Notes: generated by a model not told the origin, from the letters alone. Counted from the stretch's first letter, positions 1 to 8,773 are shown. The stretch is 64,000 bases of DNA from CAWHMS01 sp963830495 (GCA_963830495.1 CAWHMS010000002.1:372001-436000); one strand, 5' to 3'. A program made the numbers and translations.

Positions 1-195
1 GGCGACACGCTCTTCACCCTGTCGACCGCGCATCGTCCGCCTCCCGACCCAGCCCTCTTCCACGACGTACTCACCGCCGGTGCAGACTGCCTGACCCGCG
101 CCATCGGCCGTGCGATGCTCGCGGCGGACTCGGTCCAGACGCCCGCCGGCCAGTGGAGCAGCTATCGCGAGGCCTTCCCTTCGGCTTTCGGCTGA
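1..195 (+). CDS. C-terminal fragment of a P1 (S58/DmpA-like) family peptidase
   Basis: Reading frame 1 is open from the first base to TGA at 193-195 and gives 64 residues, so the gene begins before the window. The fragment opens with GDTLFTLST and is followed by a helix-like stretch containing LTRAIGRAMLAA. This resembles the end of P1-family L-aminopeptidase/D-esterase proteins, which often carry a GDTxFALAT segment followed by a C-terminal helix. The catalytic threonine/serine and the self-cleavage site would lie upstream and cannot be checked. The gene converges on the ankyrin gene, with five bases between the stops. The family call is tentative; that this is a real coding end is more certain. 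Confidence 0.5.
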   Translation, partial: GDTLFTLSTAHRPPPDPALFHDVLTAGADCLTRAIGRAMLAADSVQTPAGQWSSYREAFPSAFG

Positions 196-200
196 TCGCC

Positions 201-1547
201 TCAGTCGGCGGACCGCAGGATCCGGGCGAGCTCGACATAGCCGCTCGATCGGGCGTGCTCCAGCACCGTCACTCCATCGGAGTCGGGGATGGACGGATCG
301 GCTCCGGCGCCGAGCAGGATGCGGACGATCTCCTGGTAGCGCCGCGACCCGTCGCCGAGGATCACCGCCTCGAGCAGCGCGGTCCACCCCAGGTCGTTGA
401 CATGGTTGACGTCGATCGGCGTACGGACCACCCGACGCACGTAGTCGACATGGCCACGCTCGCTCGCCGGGATCAGCGATACGCCGCCGAAGCGGTTGCG
501 GATCGTCAGGTCCGGCCGTGCTGGCAGCAGGATCTCGGCCACCGCAACGCTGCCGGTCACGCCGGTGACCAGCCACGGCGTGTCGTGCTGCGAGTCGAGC
601 GCATCCGGATCCGCCCCCAACGCGACCAGCAGCCGCGCCACGCCCTGCAGATCGCCCGCCGCAGCGTGCAGGAGCGGCGTGCGCTGGTCGTCATCCCTCG
701 TCTCCAGCCGGGCGCCCGACCGCAGCGCCATCGCCGCGCCATCCGCATCGCCCGAGATCGCTGCGTGGAGGAGCGCGCGGTCCGGCGCGCGTACCGACGG
801 TGAGTCCAGCGCCGCCTGCAGGGTGGTGGCGATGGCGTCGTACCCGCGCGACCGGGCGTGGTCGACTGGCGCGATGCCGTCGCGCTCGGGCGCGATGCGT
901 ACGTCGGCTCCGCCCGCCACCAGCAGCCGGACGGTGTCGACGTAGTCGCGACCGCCGTCTCCGAGCACGATCGCCTCGTGCAGGGCGGTCCAGCCGAGGT
1001 TGTTCACGTGGTCGACGTCGATGCGGGTCCGCAGCAGCCGTCCGACGACTGCAGCATGTCCGCGCTCCGCCGCCCGGATCAGTCCGGTGCCGCGGTAACT
1101 GTCCAGCGAGGAGACGTCGGCGCCGGCGGCAAGGGTGATCTCGAGCAGCTTGAGATAGCCCTCGCTGGTGGCGATCAGGTAGGCGCTCTGCTCGGTGTCG
1201 TCCTTCGCGTTGACGTCCGCACCCTGCGCGACCAGCCGTCTGACCCGGGGGAGATCGTTGGCCCAGGCCGCATCGATGAGGCGGGCATCCAGCCTGCGCT
1301 GCTCCTCCTCGGTTGGTCGGCTCATCGTCGTACTCCTCGTCGATGCCGGCAGGCCCGAAGTCGAACTGCTGGCGGACGGCTCCGCCGAGAGAGTGGTGGA
1401 CGACGTTGCCGCCGGCCCCGGCGGTCGCGGCTCGTCGCTCGAACGTGCGCCCTCATCCCCTGAGCAGGCCGTCAGGCCTGCCAGCATCGCGGCCGCGGCC
1501 ATCACACCGGCCGGGGCGAAACGCAGGAGACGGTGGGCACCAGTCAT
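201..1547 (-). CDS. Secreted ankyrin-repeat lipoprotein
   Basis: This 448-residue protein is probably exported and lipid-anchored. It starts with a basic-hydrophobic signal peptide ending in the lipobox LTAC, with Cys28 as the predicted lipidation site. A Ser/Thr-rich linker runs to about residue 80, followed by ankyrin repeats to the end (for example GADVNAKDD, GHAAVVGRLL, NNLGWTALHEA, LVALGADPDALD). The repeat region looks like a two-fold internal duplication: the block with RTRIDVDHVNNLGWTALHEA returns near the C-terminus as RTPIDVNHVNDLGWTALLEA. Ankyrin arrays bind proteins; the partner is unknown. The ATG at 1547 is chosen because it begins the signal peptide; the frame stays open further upstream but without secretion features. 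It is divergent from the gene at 1671. Confidence 0.8.
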   Translation of the reverse strand: MTGAHRLLRFAPAGVMAAAAMLAGLTACSGDEGARSSDEPRPPGPAATSSTTLSAEPSASSSTSGLPASTRSTTMSRPTEEEQRRLDARLIDAAWANDLPRVRRLVAQGADVNAKDDTEQSAYLIATSEGYLKLLEITLAAGADVSSLDSYRGTGLIRAAERGHAAVVGRLLRTRIDVDHVNNLGWTALHEAIVLGDGGRDYVDTVRLLVAGGADVRIAPERDGIAPVDHARSRGYDAIATTLQAALDSPSVRAPDRALLHAAISGDADGAAMALRSGARLETRDDDQRTPLLHAAAGDLQGVARLLVALGADPDALDSQHDTPWLVTGVTGSVAVAEILLPARPDLTIRNRFGGVSLIPASERGHVDYVRRVVRTPIDVNHVNDLGWTALLEAVILGDGSRRYQEIVRILLGAGADPSIPDSDGVTVLEHARSSGYVELARILRSAD

Positions 1548-1670
1548 GCATCGAAGGTAGCCCGCGCCGAGCGACCGACCGTTGCAGTCATGCCTCGTCG
1601 TGGGCAACCCTGGACTCCGGCACGTCGGCGGCGCACGATCACGGTGCGGGGCTGGCAGGAGGGACAACCG

Positions 1671-2246
1671 ATGGATCTCGTAACGCTGCACCAGCGCTCG
1701 GTGCGAGCCTGGCTCGACCGCGTGGAGGCAGTGCCGGCCGACAGGTGGGTCGCGCCGACGCCGTGCTCGGAGTGGAATGTCCGCGAGCTCGTCAACCACG
1801 TCGTGGGTGAGGACCTCTGGACCGTCCCGCTGCTGACGGGGGTCACCCTGGACGAGGTTGGCGACCGCTTCGGCGGTGACCTGCTTGGCGAGGATCCGCC
1901 CGCAGCGGCGATCGCGGCGGGTCGTGGCGCCGTCGACGCGAGCGCTCGGGCGGTTCCTGCCGGGGGCACGGTGATGCTGTCGTACGGCGAGGAGTCCATC
2001 GACAACTACGTCGGTCAGCTCGCCGCCGACCACCTGATCCACGGTTGGGACCTTGCAGTGGCGACCGGGCAGGACGGCACACTCGACAGCGAGCTCGTTG
2101 CCGAGGTCGGGGCCTGGTTCGCCGACTGGGAGGGTCCATACCGGGTCGGCGGTGTAGTCGCGGAGCGCACTGGCCGCAGCGACGACCCGGCCGAGGATCT
2201 GCTCGCCGGCTTCGGCCGCGACCCGGCGTGGCAGCGCCCGAGCTGA
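1671..2246 (+). CDS. TIGR03086-type metal-binding protein (DinB/maleylpyruvate isomerase fold)
   Basis: A 191-residue protein of the DinB/mycothiol-dependent maleylpyruvate isomerase superfamily. The N-terminus has the family pattern W-x-x-PTPCSEWNVRELVNHVV, with the metal-ligand histidine in LVNHV. The second signature, LAADHLIHGWDLA, supplies further ligand histidines. Members are four-helix bundles binding a divalent metal; several use mycothiol as thiol cofactor, which fits the mycothiol gene at 24.3 kb. The substrate cannot be told. The ATG at 1671 has a purine-rich GGCAGGAGGG about eight bases upstream; in-frame sequence further upstream lacks family similarity. Confidence 0.75.
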   Translation: MDLVTLHQRSVRAWLDRVEAVPADRWVAPTPCSEWNVRELVNHVVGEDLWTVPLLTGVTLDEVGDRFGGDLLGEDPPAAAIAAGRGAVDASARAVPAGGTVMLSYGEESIDNYVGQLAADHLIHGWDLAVATGQDGTLDSELVAEVGAWFADWEGPYRVGGVVAERTGRSDDPAEDLLAGFGRDPAWQRPS

Positions 2247-2305
2247 GCCGCCGCGCGCGCTCCCCGCGCATCGGAGAGCATCGGCTGCACCCCTAGGATC
2301 GCGCC

Positions 2306-3565
2306 GTGAGCACCGTGGCGCCCGCCTTCGCGACCAGCGAGGCCGACGAGGTACGCCGTCGTGGACTGCGCAGGATGCGCGCGGTCGCCCTGGCGCTGCT
2401 CCTGCTCGCTGCCGTCGTCTACATCCTGACGCTCGACCGTGACAGCGGCTGGGCGTACCTGCATGCCGCCTCCGAGGCAGCGATGGTGGGAGCGATCGCC
2501 GACTGGTTCGCGGTCACAGCGATCTTCCGTCACCCGCTCGGGCTGCCGATCCCGCACACAGCACTGATCCCCACCCGCAAGGCAACTCTGGCCCGGAGCC
2601 TCCAGGAGTTCATCACCGACAACTTCCTGCACGGGCAGATCGTGCGGGACAAGGTGTTGCGGGCGACCCCGGCCCGGCGGGTCGGCGCCTGGCTGTCGGA
2701 TGACCAGCACAGTCTGCGCGTCGTCGACGAAGCCTCGGTGCTGGTGCGCCTCGGCCTTGAGCGCGTGCAGGACGAGGAGGTCGAGGCGTTCCTGTCCGGG
2801 GAGGTGCTGCCCCGCCTGGCGGAGGAGCCGCTGGCCGCGGTGGCCGGTCAGCTGCTCGGCGACATCGTCGAGGAGGGCGCTCATCACGGACTGGTCGACC
2901 TGACGCTCGCCGAGGCGCACAGCTGGCTCGAAGGAAACGCCGACCTCTTCGGCGAGGCGCTCCGCACCCGAGCCCCGTGGTGGACGCCGCAGTGGCTCGA
3001 CGACAGGGTCGTCTCCCGTCTGCACGTCGAGGTGACGGCATGGGTCGCCGACATCCGCGCTGATCCCGAGCACCACGCCCGGCGTGCTCTGGACGAGCTG
3101 CTGCGGCAGACCGCGTGGGACCTGCAACACGACGCCGAGACGATGGCGAGCGCGGAGCGGCTCAAAAGCCGGCTGTTGACCCATCCGCAGGTGGCGGCGG
3201 CCTCGACCGCGCTGTGGCGGACCCTCAGCCGGACGGTGCACACCAGCCTCGCGGACCCGGCGAGCCCGCTCCGCGAACGCGCCCGACAACGGCTGGTAGA
3301 GGTCGCCGAACAGCTGCAGCGCGATGATCAGCTTGCCCAGCGCGTCGACGCCTTCGCCGCGGACCTCGCCGTCTTCGTCGTCGACCGGTACGGCGCGGAG
3401 ATCACTACTGTCATCACCGACACCATCGAGGCCTGGGACGGTCAGGAGGCGGCTCGGCGCATCGAGCTCCACGTCGGTCGCGACCTGCAGTTCATCCGCA
3501 TCAACGGCACGATCGTCGGCGGCCTGGCCGGCGTCATCATCTACGCGCTGTCCCAGCTCTTCTGA
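2306..3565 (+). CDS. DUF445 domain-containing membrane protein
   Basis: A 419-residue protein with the layout of actinobacterial DUF445 proteins. A membrane segment lies near residues 24-46 (ALALLLLAAVVYILTL), followed by the signature AMVGAIADWFAVTAIFRHP and then LPIPHTALIPTRKATLARSL. A long helical, charged middle follows, and a last hydrophobic segment (INGTIVGGLAGVIIYALSQLF region) ends the protein. No enzymatic residues are evident and the family's function is unknown. It starts with GTG at 2306, and the next gene follows 11 bases after its stop, so the two are probably co-transcribed. Confidence 0.85.
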   Translation: MSTVAPAFATSEADEVRRRGLRRMRAVALALLLLAAVVYILTLDRDSGWAYLHAASEAAMVGAIADWFAVTAIFRHPLGLPIPHTALIPTRKATLARSLQEFITDNFLHGQIVRDKVLRATPARRVGAWLSDDQHSLRVVDEASVLVRLGLERVQDEEVEAFLSGEVLPRLAEEPLAAVAGQLLGDIVEEGAHHGLVDLTLAEAHSWLEGNADLFGEALRTRAPWWTPQWLDDRVVSRLHVEVTAWVADIRADPEHHARRALDELLRQTAWDLQHDAETMASAERLKSRLLTHPQVAAASTALWRTLSRTVHTSLADPASPLRERARQRLVEVAEQLQRDDQLAQRVDAFAADLAVFVVDRYGAEITTVITDTIEAWDGQEAARRIELHVGRDLQFIRINGTIVGGLAGVIIYALSQLF

Positions 3566-3576
3566 GGAGACACCCC

Positions 3577-4155
3577 ATGGCCCTCTCGCCGCTCGGCACC
3601 CTGACGCCCGTCCCGGCGCTGGACCGCCCGGAGCTGCTCGGTGAGCCGGTCGCCGCCGCGCTGCGCTCGTGGTCGGCAGGTGCCTCTGTGGGTGTGGTCG
3701 AGATCGATCCAGAGCTCTCCGATACCGCCGCCATGACCTCGGCGTACCAGGTGCCGCTCGAGGCGGCGGCCAACTGCGTGGTCGTGGCCGGCAAGCGTGC
3801 CGGTGAGGAGAGGGTGGCGGCGTGCGTCGTACGGGCCGATACCCGCGCCGACGTCAACCAGCTGGTCAAGCGCACACTCGACGTGCGCAGGGCCTCCTTC
3901 CTGTCGACCGAACGGGCGGTGGCCGAGACCGGCATGGCGTACGGCGGCATCACCCCGATCGGCGTACCTGCGGGGTGGCGGGTGCTGGTGGACTCGCGAC
4001 TCGTCGAGGTGCACGTGGCAGTGCTGGGGAGTGGGGTACGACGGTCGAAGCTGCTGGTGCCGGGGGCGGACCTCGCGCTGCTGCCGGGTGCCGAGGTCGT
4101 CGAGGGACTGGGCCTGCCACTGGGGCTGCCCGTGCCTCCTCGAGACGACGGCTGA
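3577..4155 (+). CDS. YbaK/EbsC-family aminoacyl-tRNA deacylase
   Basis: A 192-residue protein of the YbaK/ProX editing-domain family, which hydrolyses mischarged tRNAs such as Cys-tRNA(Pro) or Ala-tRNA(Pro). Recognisable blocks are the conserved lysine region QLVKRTLDVRRASFLS (about residues 91-106), TGMAYGGITPIGVP (about 117-130) and VLGSGVRRSKLLVPGADL (about 150-167). These correspond to the substrate pocket and the GxGxxxxKL loop of the family. Which aminoacyl-tRNA it edits cannot be read from the sequence. An ATG at 3577 with GAGGAG just upstream makes the start clear. It sits directly behind the DUF445 gene. Confidence 0.8.
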   Translation: MALSPLGTLTPVPALDRPELLGEPVAAALRSWSAGASVGVVEIDPELSDTAAMTSAYQVPLEAAANCVVVAGKRAGEERVAACVVRADTRADVNQLVKRTLDVRRASFLSTERAVAETGMAYGGITPIGVPAGWRVLVDSRLVEVHVAVLGSGVRRSKLLVPGADLALLPGAEVVEGLGLPLGLPVPPRDDG

Positions 4156-4237
4156 CAGCACCAGTCGCCGGGACGTGAGCGGACCGAATGGTCAGGAAGA
4201 TCAGCCGTTCGGCCGCTAGCGGATCCACCACAAATCG

Positions 4238-4253
4238 GTCACCCTTGGTCACA
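4238..4253. promoter_or_regulatory. GGTCAC direct repeat upstream of the GNAT gene
   Basis: Two GGTCAC hexamers start ten bases apart (4238-4243 and 4248-4253), one helical turn, about 40 bases before the next gene. The arrangement resembles a tandem activator half-site. No known operator was recognised, and chance is a real alternative. Confidence 0.2.
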
Positions 4254-4287
4254 TCGCGATTCCATCGTGTTCGGAAAGGGGATCGGC

Positions 4288-4785
4288 GTGACGCTCCAGG
4301 AGGTTGTGCCCACGGCCGCTGGATGGCGGGTGACGACTCGCCCGGCCGGCAGCGGAGACGCCTCCCTGGTGCGCGACCTGTACCTCGACGTGCTCACCGG
4401 ATCCCAGGTGGCGACCCTCGAGCCGCACCAGCGGACCCTGCTGCTGATGAGCGCACACCAGATCGAGGCGGAGCTCGGTCGGCGCTACCCCGACCTCACG
4501 CGGCTGACCGTCTGCGTGGACGAGGTGGCCGTCGGCCGGTTGCTGCTGAGCTCGGCCGGCACCCATATCCGGCTCGTCGACCTGACGCTGCTCCCCGCTT
4601 CTCGCAACCAGGGGATCGGCACCAGCTTGATCAGTGAGCTGCTGAGCGAGGCGGAGGCCGCCAGCTACACGATGCACGCTGCGGTGGAGAAGACGAACCG
4701 GGCGGTGCGCTTCCTCGAGCGTCTCGGCTTCACCCAGGAAATCGATCGCGGCGACGCCTGGGACATGATCTGGGTCTCCTTCTAA
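4288..4785 (+). CDS. GNAT family N-acetyltransferase
   Basis: A 165-residue acetyl-CoA-dependent N-acetyltransferase of the GNAT fold. Motif A, which binds the acetyl-CoA pyrophosphate, is LLPASRNQGIGTSLISELL, containing the diagnostic RNQGIG (the Q/R-x-x-G-x-G/A pattern). It is followed by NRAVRFLERLGF, the usual motif B ending with the L-G-F turn. The substrate is unknown. The GTG at 4288 is preferred over the in-frame GTG at 4267 because GGAAAGGGG lies at a proper ribosome-binding distance before it. The gene appears to be a single transcription unit. Confidence 0.8.
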   Translation: MTLQEVVPTAAGWRVTTRPAGSGDASLVRDLYLDVLTGSQVATLEPHQRTLLLMSAHQIEAELGRRYPDLTRLTVCVDEVAVGRLLLSSAGTHIRLVDLTLLPASRNQGIGTSLISELLSEAEAASYTMHAAVEKTNRAVRFLERLGFTQEIDRGDAWDMIWVSF

Positions 4786-4872
4786 GCAAGCACCGATCCC
4801 GAGCACCGGCACGGGCTGCGCGGTACGACGTACGGTGGACGCACTGCCCGGCGTCCCCGACGAGAGGCCTGC

Positions 4873-5301
4873 ATGAGGATCCAGCGCACCGTGACCGTGG
4901 CCAAGCCACTGCCCGCCGTCTTCGACTACCTGTCCGACTTCACCAGCACGAATGAGTGGGACCCAGGCACCGAAGAGACCACACGAGTCTCCGGTGACGG
5001 CGGGGTCGGAACCGAGTATCGCAACGTGTCCACCTTCGCCGGCCGGCGCACGGAGCTCTCCTACGTGGTCACCGCACGGGAGCCCAACTCCCGCTTCGCC
5101 CTGGTTGGGCGCAACGACACCGTGACCGCCGAGGACACCATGGTGTTCAGCGAACGCGGTGGCGAGACGACGGTCGAGTACACCGCAGACTTCGAGTTCC
5201 AGGGCGTGGCCAAGTACCTCGTCTGGGCGCTCAAGCCCGCCTTCACCAAGCTCGGCAACGATGCCGAGCGCGGCATGCGCGACGCGCTGCAGAACCTCTG
5301 A
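4873..5301 (+). CDS. SRPBCC (START/polyketide-cyclase-like) family protein
   Basis: A 142-residue protein with the helix-grip SRPBCC fold. The N-terminus reads RIQRTVTVAKPLPAVFDYLSD, the typical first strand and helix, followed by NEWDPGTEET. The last part is a long amphipathic helix. Such proteins bind lipids or polyketide-like ligands in a deep cavity, and many actinobacterial members are uncharacterised. No catalytic residues can be assigned. The ATG at 4873 has ACGAGAGG upstream. The gene ends next to the paired repeats at 5308-5443 and converges with the methyltransferase gene beyond them. Confidence 0.75.
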   Translation: MRIQRTVTVAKPLPAVFDYLSDFTSTNEWDPGTEETTRVSGDGGVGTEYRNVSTFAGRRTELSYVVTAREPNSRFALVGRNDTVTAEDTMVFSERGGETTVEYTADFEFQGVAKYLVWALKPAFTKLGNDAERGMRDALQNL

Positions 5302-5307
5302 GGCGGC

Positions 5308-5443
5308 GGCGCTCAGGATTCGTCCGATGAGACGCGGGTTGGTCGAGCGTGGCTCCGTCGGACGAACCCGGGTCAGGCGGTGGCGCTCAGGATTCGTCCG
5401 ATGAGACGCGGGTTGGTCGAGCGTGGCGCCGTCGGACGAATCC
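5308..5443. repeat. Two near-identical intergenic direct repeats, the second with 12-bp inverted ends
   Basis: A 59-base unit occurs at 5308-5366 and again, 74 bases on, at 5382-5440; one mismatch is evident (TCC versus GCC near position 46 of the unit). In the second copy GGATTCGTCCGA (5390-5401) is perfectly complementary to TCGGACGAATCC (5432-5443), so it can fold into a 54-base stem-loop. The first copy has lost the last pairs. The array fills the gap between two convergent genes, where such elements can act as bidirectional terminators or mRNA 3'-end stabilisers. A fragment of the unit start (TGGCGCTCAGG, 5444-5454) runs into the end of the next gene. Confidence 0.75.
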
Positions 5444-5449
5444 TGGCGC

Positions 5450-6713
5450 TCAGGTGAAGGAAGGGCGCAGTGGGTACGCCGCGTCGCCATCCGGCCCGAC
5501 GCGCACAGCCAGCACCTGGTGCAGCTGGATACCGTTGCGCTCGAAGCCCCAGCGCGACCCCGCCATGTACAGGCCCCATACCCGGGCCGTGCCCTCGCCC
5601 ACCTCCGCCACGCACTCGTCCCAGTTGTCGCGTAGGTTGGCGCACCAGCCGGCGAGGGTCAGGGCATAGTGCTCGCGCAGGTTCTCCTCGTGCCGCACCT
5701 CGAGCTCGGCGTCCTGCGCCGCGGTGATGATGCGTCCCGAGCCGGTGAGCTCCCCGTCAGGGAAGACGTAGCGGTCGATGAAGGCTCCCGTGCGGGCTCG
5801 GGCGTTGTTGTGCGGCCGCGTGATGCAGTGGTTCAGCAGCCGACCGCCATCGCGCAGCTTGCTGCGCAGGAAGCGGAAGTATGACAGGTAGTTGCGCACG
5901 CCCACGTGCTCCATCAGCCCGATGGAGCTGAGCCGCGTCATAGCCGCTGCCGGGCGCGTCCCGGTAGTCGCCATGCACGATCTGGACCAGGTCGGAGAGT
6001 CCGGCCCGCTCGACCGCTGCCTGCGCCCACTCGGCCTGCTTCCTGGACAAGGTGATGCCGAGCGCGTGTACGCCGTACTCCCGGGCTGCGTGCATCGACA
6101 TGCCGCCCCAGCCGCAGCCCACGTCGAGGAGTCGCATCCCCGACTCGAGCCCGAGCTTGCGGGCGACCAGGTCGAACTTCTCTGCCTGTGCCTCTTCGAG
6201 GCTCGCCTCAGCCTTCGGGAACACGGCGCAGGTGTAGGCCATCGACGGGCCAAGCACCATCTCGTAGAAGCGGTTGGACACGTCGTAGTGGTGGCTGATC
6301 GACTCCGCGTCCCGGCCACGTGAGTGCCGCAGTCCCTCCGCTACCCGCCTCCAGCGGGGCAAGGCCTCTTGCGGTGGCGGGGCCGGCGGGTTCAGGTTGC
6401 GAAGGCCGAGCGCGCGGACGACGGACGCAAGGTCACCTGGCGTCGGACGCCGGAAGCGCGTCTCGCCCATGGCGTGCAGCAGCTCGTACGGATCGCCCGG
6501 GTGCACGCCGTCGACCGCCATGTCACCAGTGACGTAGGCCCGCGCCATCCCAAGGTCGCCCGGCGCTGTCGCCAGGTAGCGCAGACCCCGCTCGTTGAGC
6601 AGCCGGATGGTGATCACGGAGTCGGTCGGTCCGAGAGCGCTGCCGTCGTACGCCTCGAAGCGCACGGGAAGCTCAGCGTCGGTGAGCATGCCCACCAGGT
6701 CGGCGATTGTCAT
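5450..6713 (-). pseudogene. Cyclopropane-fatty-acid-synthase-family methyltransferase (TmsB/UfaA1-like), single frameshift
   Basis: A SAM-dependent methyltransferase acting on unsaturated phospholipid acyl chains. The first frame, from ATG at 6713, holds the substrate-binding N-terminus, ESISHHYDVSNRFYEMVLG and the SAM motif LLDVGCGWGGMSMHAA. It runs into GDYRDAPGSGYDAA, where the family continues with SSIGLMEHVG. That continuation lies in another frame, which goes on to the normal C-terminus and stops at 5450. One extra base near 5930-5937 explains the break; without it the product would be 420 residues, normal for the family. The start overlaps the stop of the upstream FAD oxidase by four bases. 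That pairing matches the actinobacterial genes for 10-methyl-branched (tuberculostearic) fatty acids. Either a real frameshift or a sequencing error. Confidence 0.75.
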
Positions 6714-8119
6714 GCGCGTCCCACCACCTTGTCGTACATCCCGGTCAGTCGATGGTCCGGGTCGTAGGCGGCCTTGGCCTTGCGGTAGGCCTCTCCGCCG
6801 TACAGCTGGTCGAATGTGTGCTCGTCGTAATAGGCGTCGGAATAGAGCGACTTGTGCCCGCCATGGTCGGCCACCGCGCGCTCGATTGCCCGGTTGGCGT
6901 CACCGTCGACGGCGTTCGGCCCGATGGGCACCGTGCCCCAGAAGCCGACGTTGACGTAGACCTGGCCCGGCGCGAGCGGGTAGAGCGGCCATCGGGTCGC
7001 CTGGCCGGGCTCGTCGCGTTCCCTGAGCATCAGCGGGCACAACCACACCGGCCGCATGGGCACCTCCCGACAGAACCAGCGCACGAAGTCGGCCGTCTGC
7101 TGCACCGGGATCTCGACGTCCTGGATCACTCGCTCGCGGTCGGGCCGGCCGCGCCACCGATCCACCCGGGCAGCCACCCCGAAGCGGTTCTCCAACCCGA
7201 CGATGCGGTGGTAGACATCGCTGCGCCGGTAGCGACCCGGCCACAGCCGCCGCGCCACCGGGTGCTGGGCGCCGAAGGCACGCGAGCACCAGAACCAGTC
7301 GGTGTCCCACCGCCAGAGATAGCCGTATGCCGTCAGCGCATCGCGCTCCCGCTCCTGCAGTGAGCGGTAGTAGATCTCGCGACCGGTGTAGTCGCTGGGC
7401 CGCATCACCCCGGAGCCGCGCAGGGTCTCGGCCCACCGGCCCAAGGTCAGGTACGTCTCGTCCGGCGCGAAGACGACACCGTCGAGGAAGTCGACCGGCT
7501 CGTCGAGCCAGTTCCGGTCGCGGCAGATGGACGACACCGCCGCCATCGCCTCGTCGAGGTCGTCGAAGCGGACGTGCCGCAGGGCGACGTACGGGTGCAC
7601 CGGCTCGAGCTCGATGCGCAGCCGGACCGCATACCCCAGGCTGCCGTAGGAGTTCGGAAAGGCGCGGTACAGCTCGGCGTCGGGACCGTCCGGCGTCGCG
7701 GTGACGATCCGGCCGTCTCCGGTGAGCACGTCAAGCTCGGTCACGGATTCGTGCGGGAGTCCGTTGCGGAACGAGGTCGACTCGATGCCGAGTCCCGTCA
7801 CGGCGCCGCCGAGCGTGATGGTGCGCAGCTGTGGGACGACCAGGGGCATCAGTGCGTGCGGCAGGGTCGCGTCGACGAGGTCTTCGTAGGTGCACACACC
7901 TTGCACGTCCGCAGTACGTCGTTCGACGTCGACCTCGATCACACCACCGAGGCCGGAGACGTCGAGCCCGGGCGAGTCGGCGGACCGCCTGGCCCGGAAC
8001 AGGTTGGAGGTGCGTTTGGCGAGCCGAACCCGCTCGCCCGCCGGGATGGCGGCATACGAGCGCCTCAACGTCTGCACTGCCCGCTCATGCTGGGCGCGCC
8101 CTCCCACGGTCACCACCAC
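6710..8119 (-). CDS. FAD-binding oxidoreductase (PCMH type), partner of the CFA-synthase-like enzyme (TmsA-like)
   Basis: A 469-residue protein with a PCMH-type FAD domain in its first half. Visible signatures are GVCTYEDLVDATLPHALMPL, TLGGAVTGLGIESTSFRNGL and YGSLGYAVRLRIEL. The C-terminal half carries aromatic-rich segments typical of the DIMINUTO/delta-24 sterol reductase-like branch. It lies directly before the methyltransferase with a four-base ATGA overlap. In mycobacteria and relatives this pair makes 10-methylstearic acid: the methyltransferase makes a 10-methylene chain and the flavoprotein reduces it. The start is one of three adjacent GTG codons (8119, 8116, 8113); sequence upstream has no family similarity. 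It is divergent from uraD. Confidence 0.75.
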   Translation of the reverse strand: MVVTVGGRAQHERAVQTLRRSYAAIPAGERVRLAKRTSNLFRARRSADSPGLDVSGLGGVIEVDVERRTADVQGVCTYEDLVDATLPHALMPLVVPQLRTITLGGAVTGLGIESTSFRNGLPHESVTELDVLTGDGRIVTATPDGPDAELYRAFPNSYGSLGYAVRLRIELEPVHPYVALRHVRFDDLDEAMAAVSSICRDRNWLDEPVDFLDGVVFAPDETYLTLGRWAETLRGSGVMRPSDYTGREIYYRSLQERERDALTAYGYLWRWDTDWFWCSRAFGAQHPVARRLWPGRYRRSDVYHRIVGLENRFGVAARVDRWRGRPDRERVIQDVEIPVQQTADFVRWFCREVPMRPVWLCPLMLRERDEPGQATRWPLYPLAPGQVYVNVGFWGTVPIGPNAVDGDANRAIERAVADHGGHKSLYSDAYYDEHTFDQLYGGEAYRKAKAAYDPDHRLTGMYDKVVGRA

Positions 8120-8224
8120 GGCACGAACTCTAGCCCTCGTACCGGTCCGCCCGCAGGGCAGCGGGGCGGCACCGACGGGGTCGCGCGAGTACTGTGGCGG
8201 GGATTCGGACGCGAGAGGACGTGA

Positions 8225-8738
8225 ATGAAGCTCGGAGATTTCAACGCGCTCTCGTCCGCGCAGGCGCAGGCGGCCATCCGGCCATGTCTCGGCGTCGATC
8301 GATGGGTCGACGAGGTTGTCGCGGCGCGCCCGTACGACGATCTGTCCGCACTCGTGGCGCAGGCCGCCGCAAGCGCGCAGCAGCTCAGCGACGACGAGCT
8401 GGCAGCCGCCCTGGCACGGCATCCGCGCATCGGCCGCGCGCCGATTGCCGGGCAGTCGGAGGAGGCGCAGGCGGCCGACTTCTCTCGTCGCGAGCAAGCC
8501 GGTCTCGGCGACGAAGCCGGGCAGGATGCTGCCGGAGCGGCTGCGGAAGGGCAACGCCGCCTACGAGGCCAAGTTCGAGCAGGTGTTCCTGATCCGCGCG
8601 GACGGCAGGTCGACGAGTGAGATCCTGGCCGAGATGGACCGGCGCTTGGCCAACACCGACGCGGACGAACGCCGTGAGGTGGTTACGCAGCTGCGCGAGA
8701 TCGCCCTACGGCGGCTCGACCAGGTCGTCTCGCCCTGA
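8225..8738 (+). pseudogene. uraD: 2-oxo-4-hydroxy-4-carboxy-5-ureidoimidazoline (OHCU) decarboxylase, single frameshift
   Basis: UraD decarboxylates OHCU to S-allantoin in the urate pathway. The N-terminal frame starts with ATG at 8225 (GAGAGGACGTGA before it) and carries the conserved HPRIG motif with the catalytic histidine, then FSRREQAGL. At about 8515-8530 the homology jumps one frame to LPERLRKGNAAYEAKFEQVF, FLIRADGRS and a normal C-terminal helix ending at 8738. Removing one base restores about 170 residues, the usual length. No stop mutation or motif loss is seen, so sequencing error or very recent mutation is likely. First gene of the purine-degradation operon. Confidence 0.8.
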
Positions 8739-8773
8739 CGGCAGGCGGACCGGACACGAGGGAGGCGGCACTG

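Noticed and set aside
2015..3472. Long minus-strand open frame opposite the DUF445 gene
   Set aside because: The plus-strand DUF445 protein has conserved motifs; the antisense translation has none.
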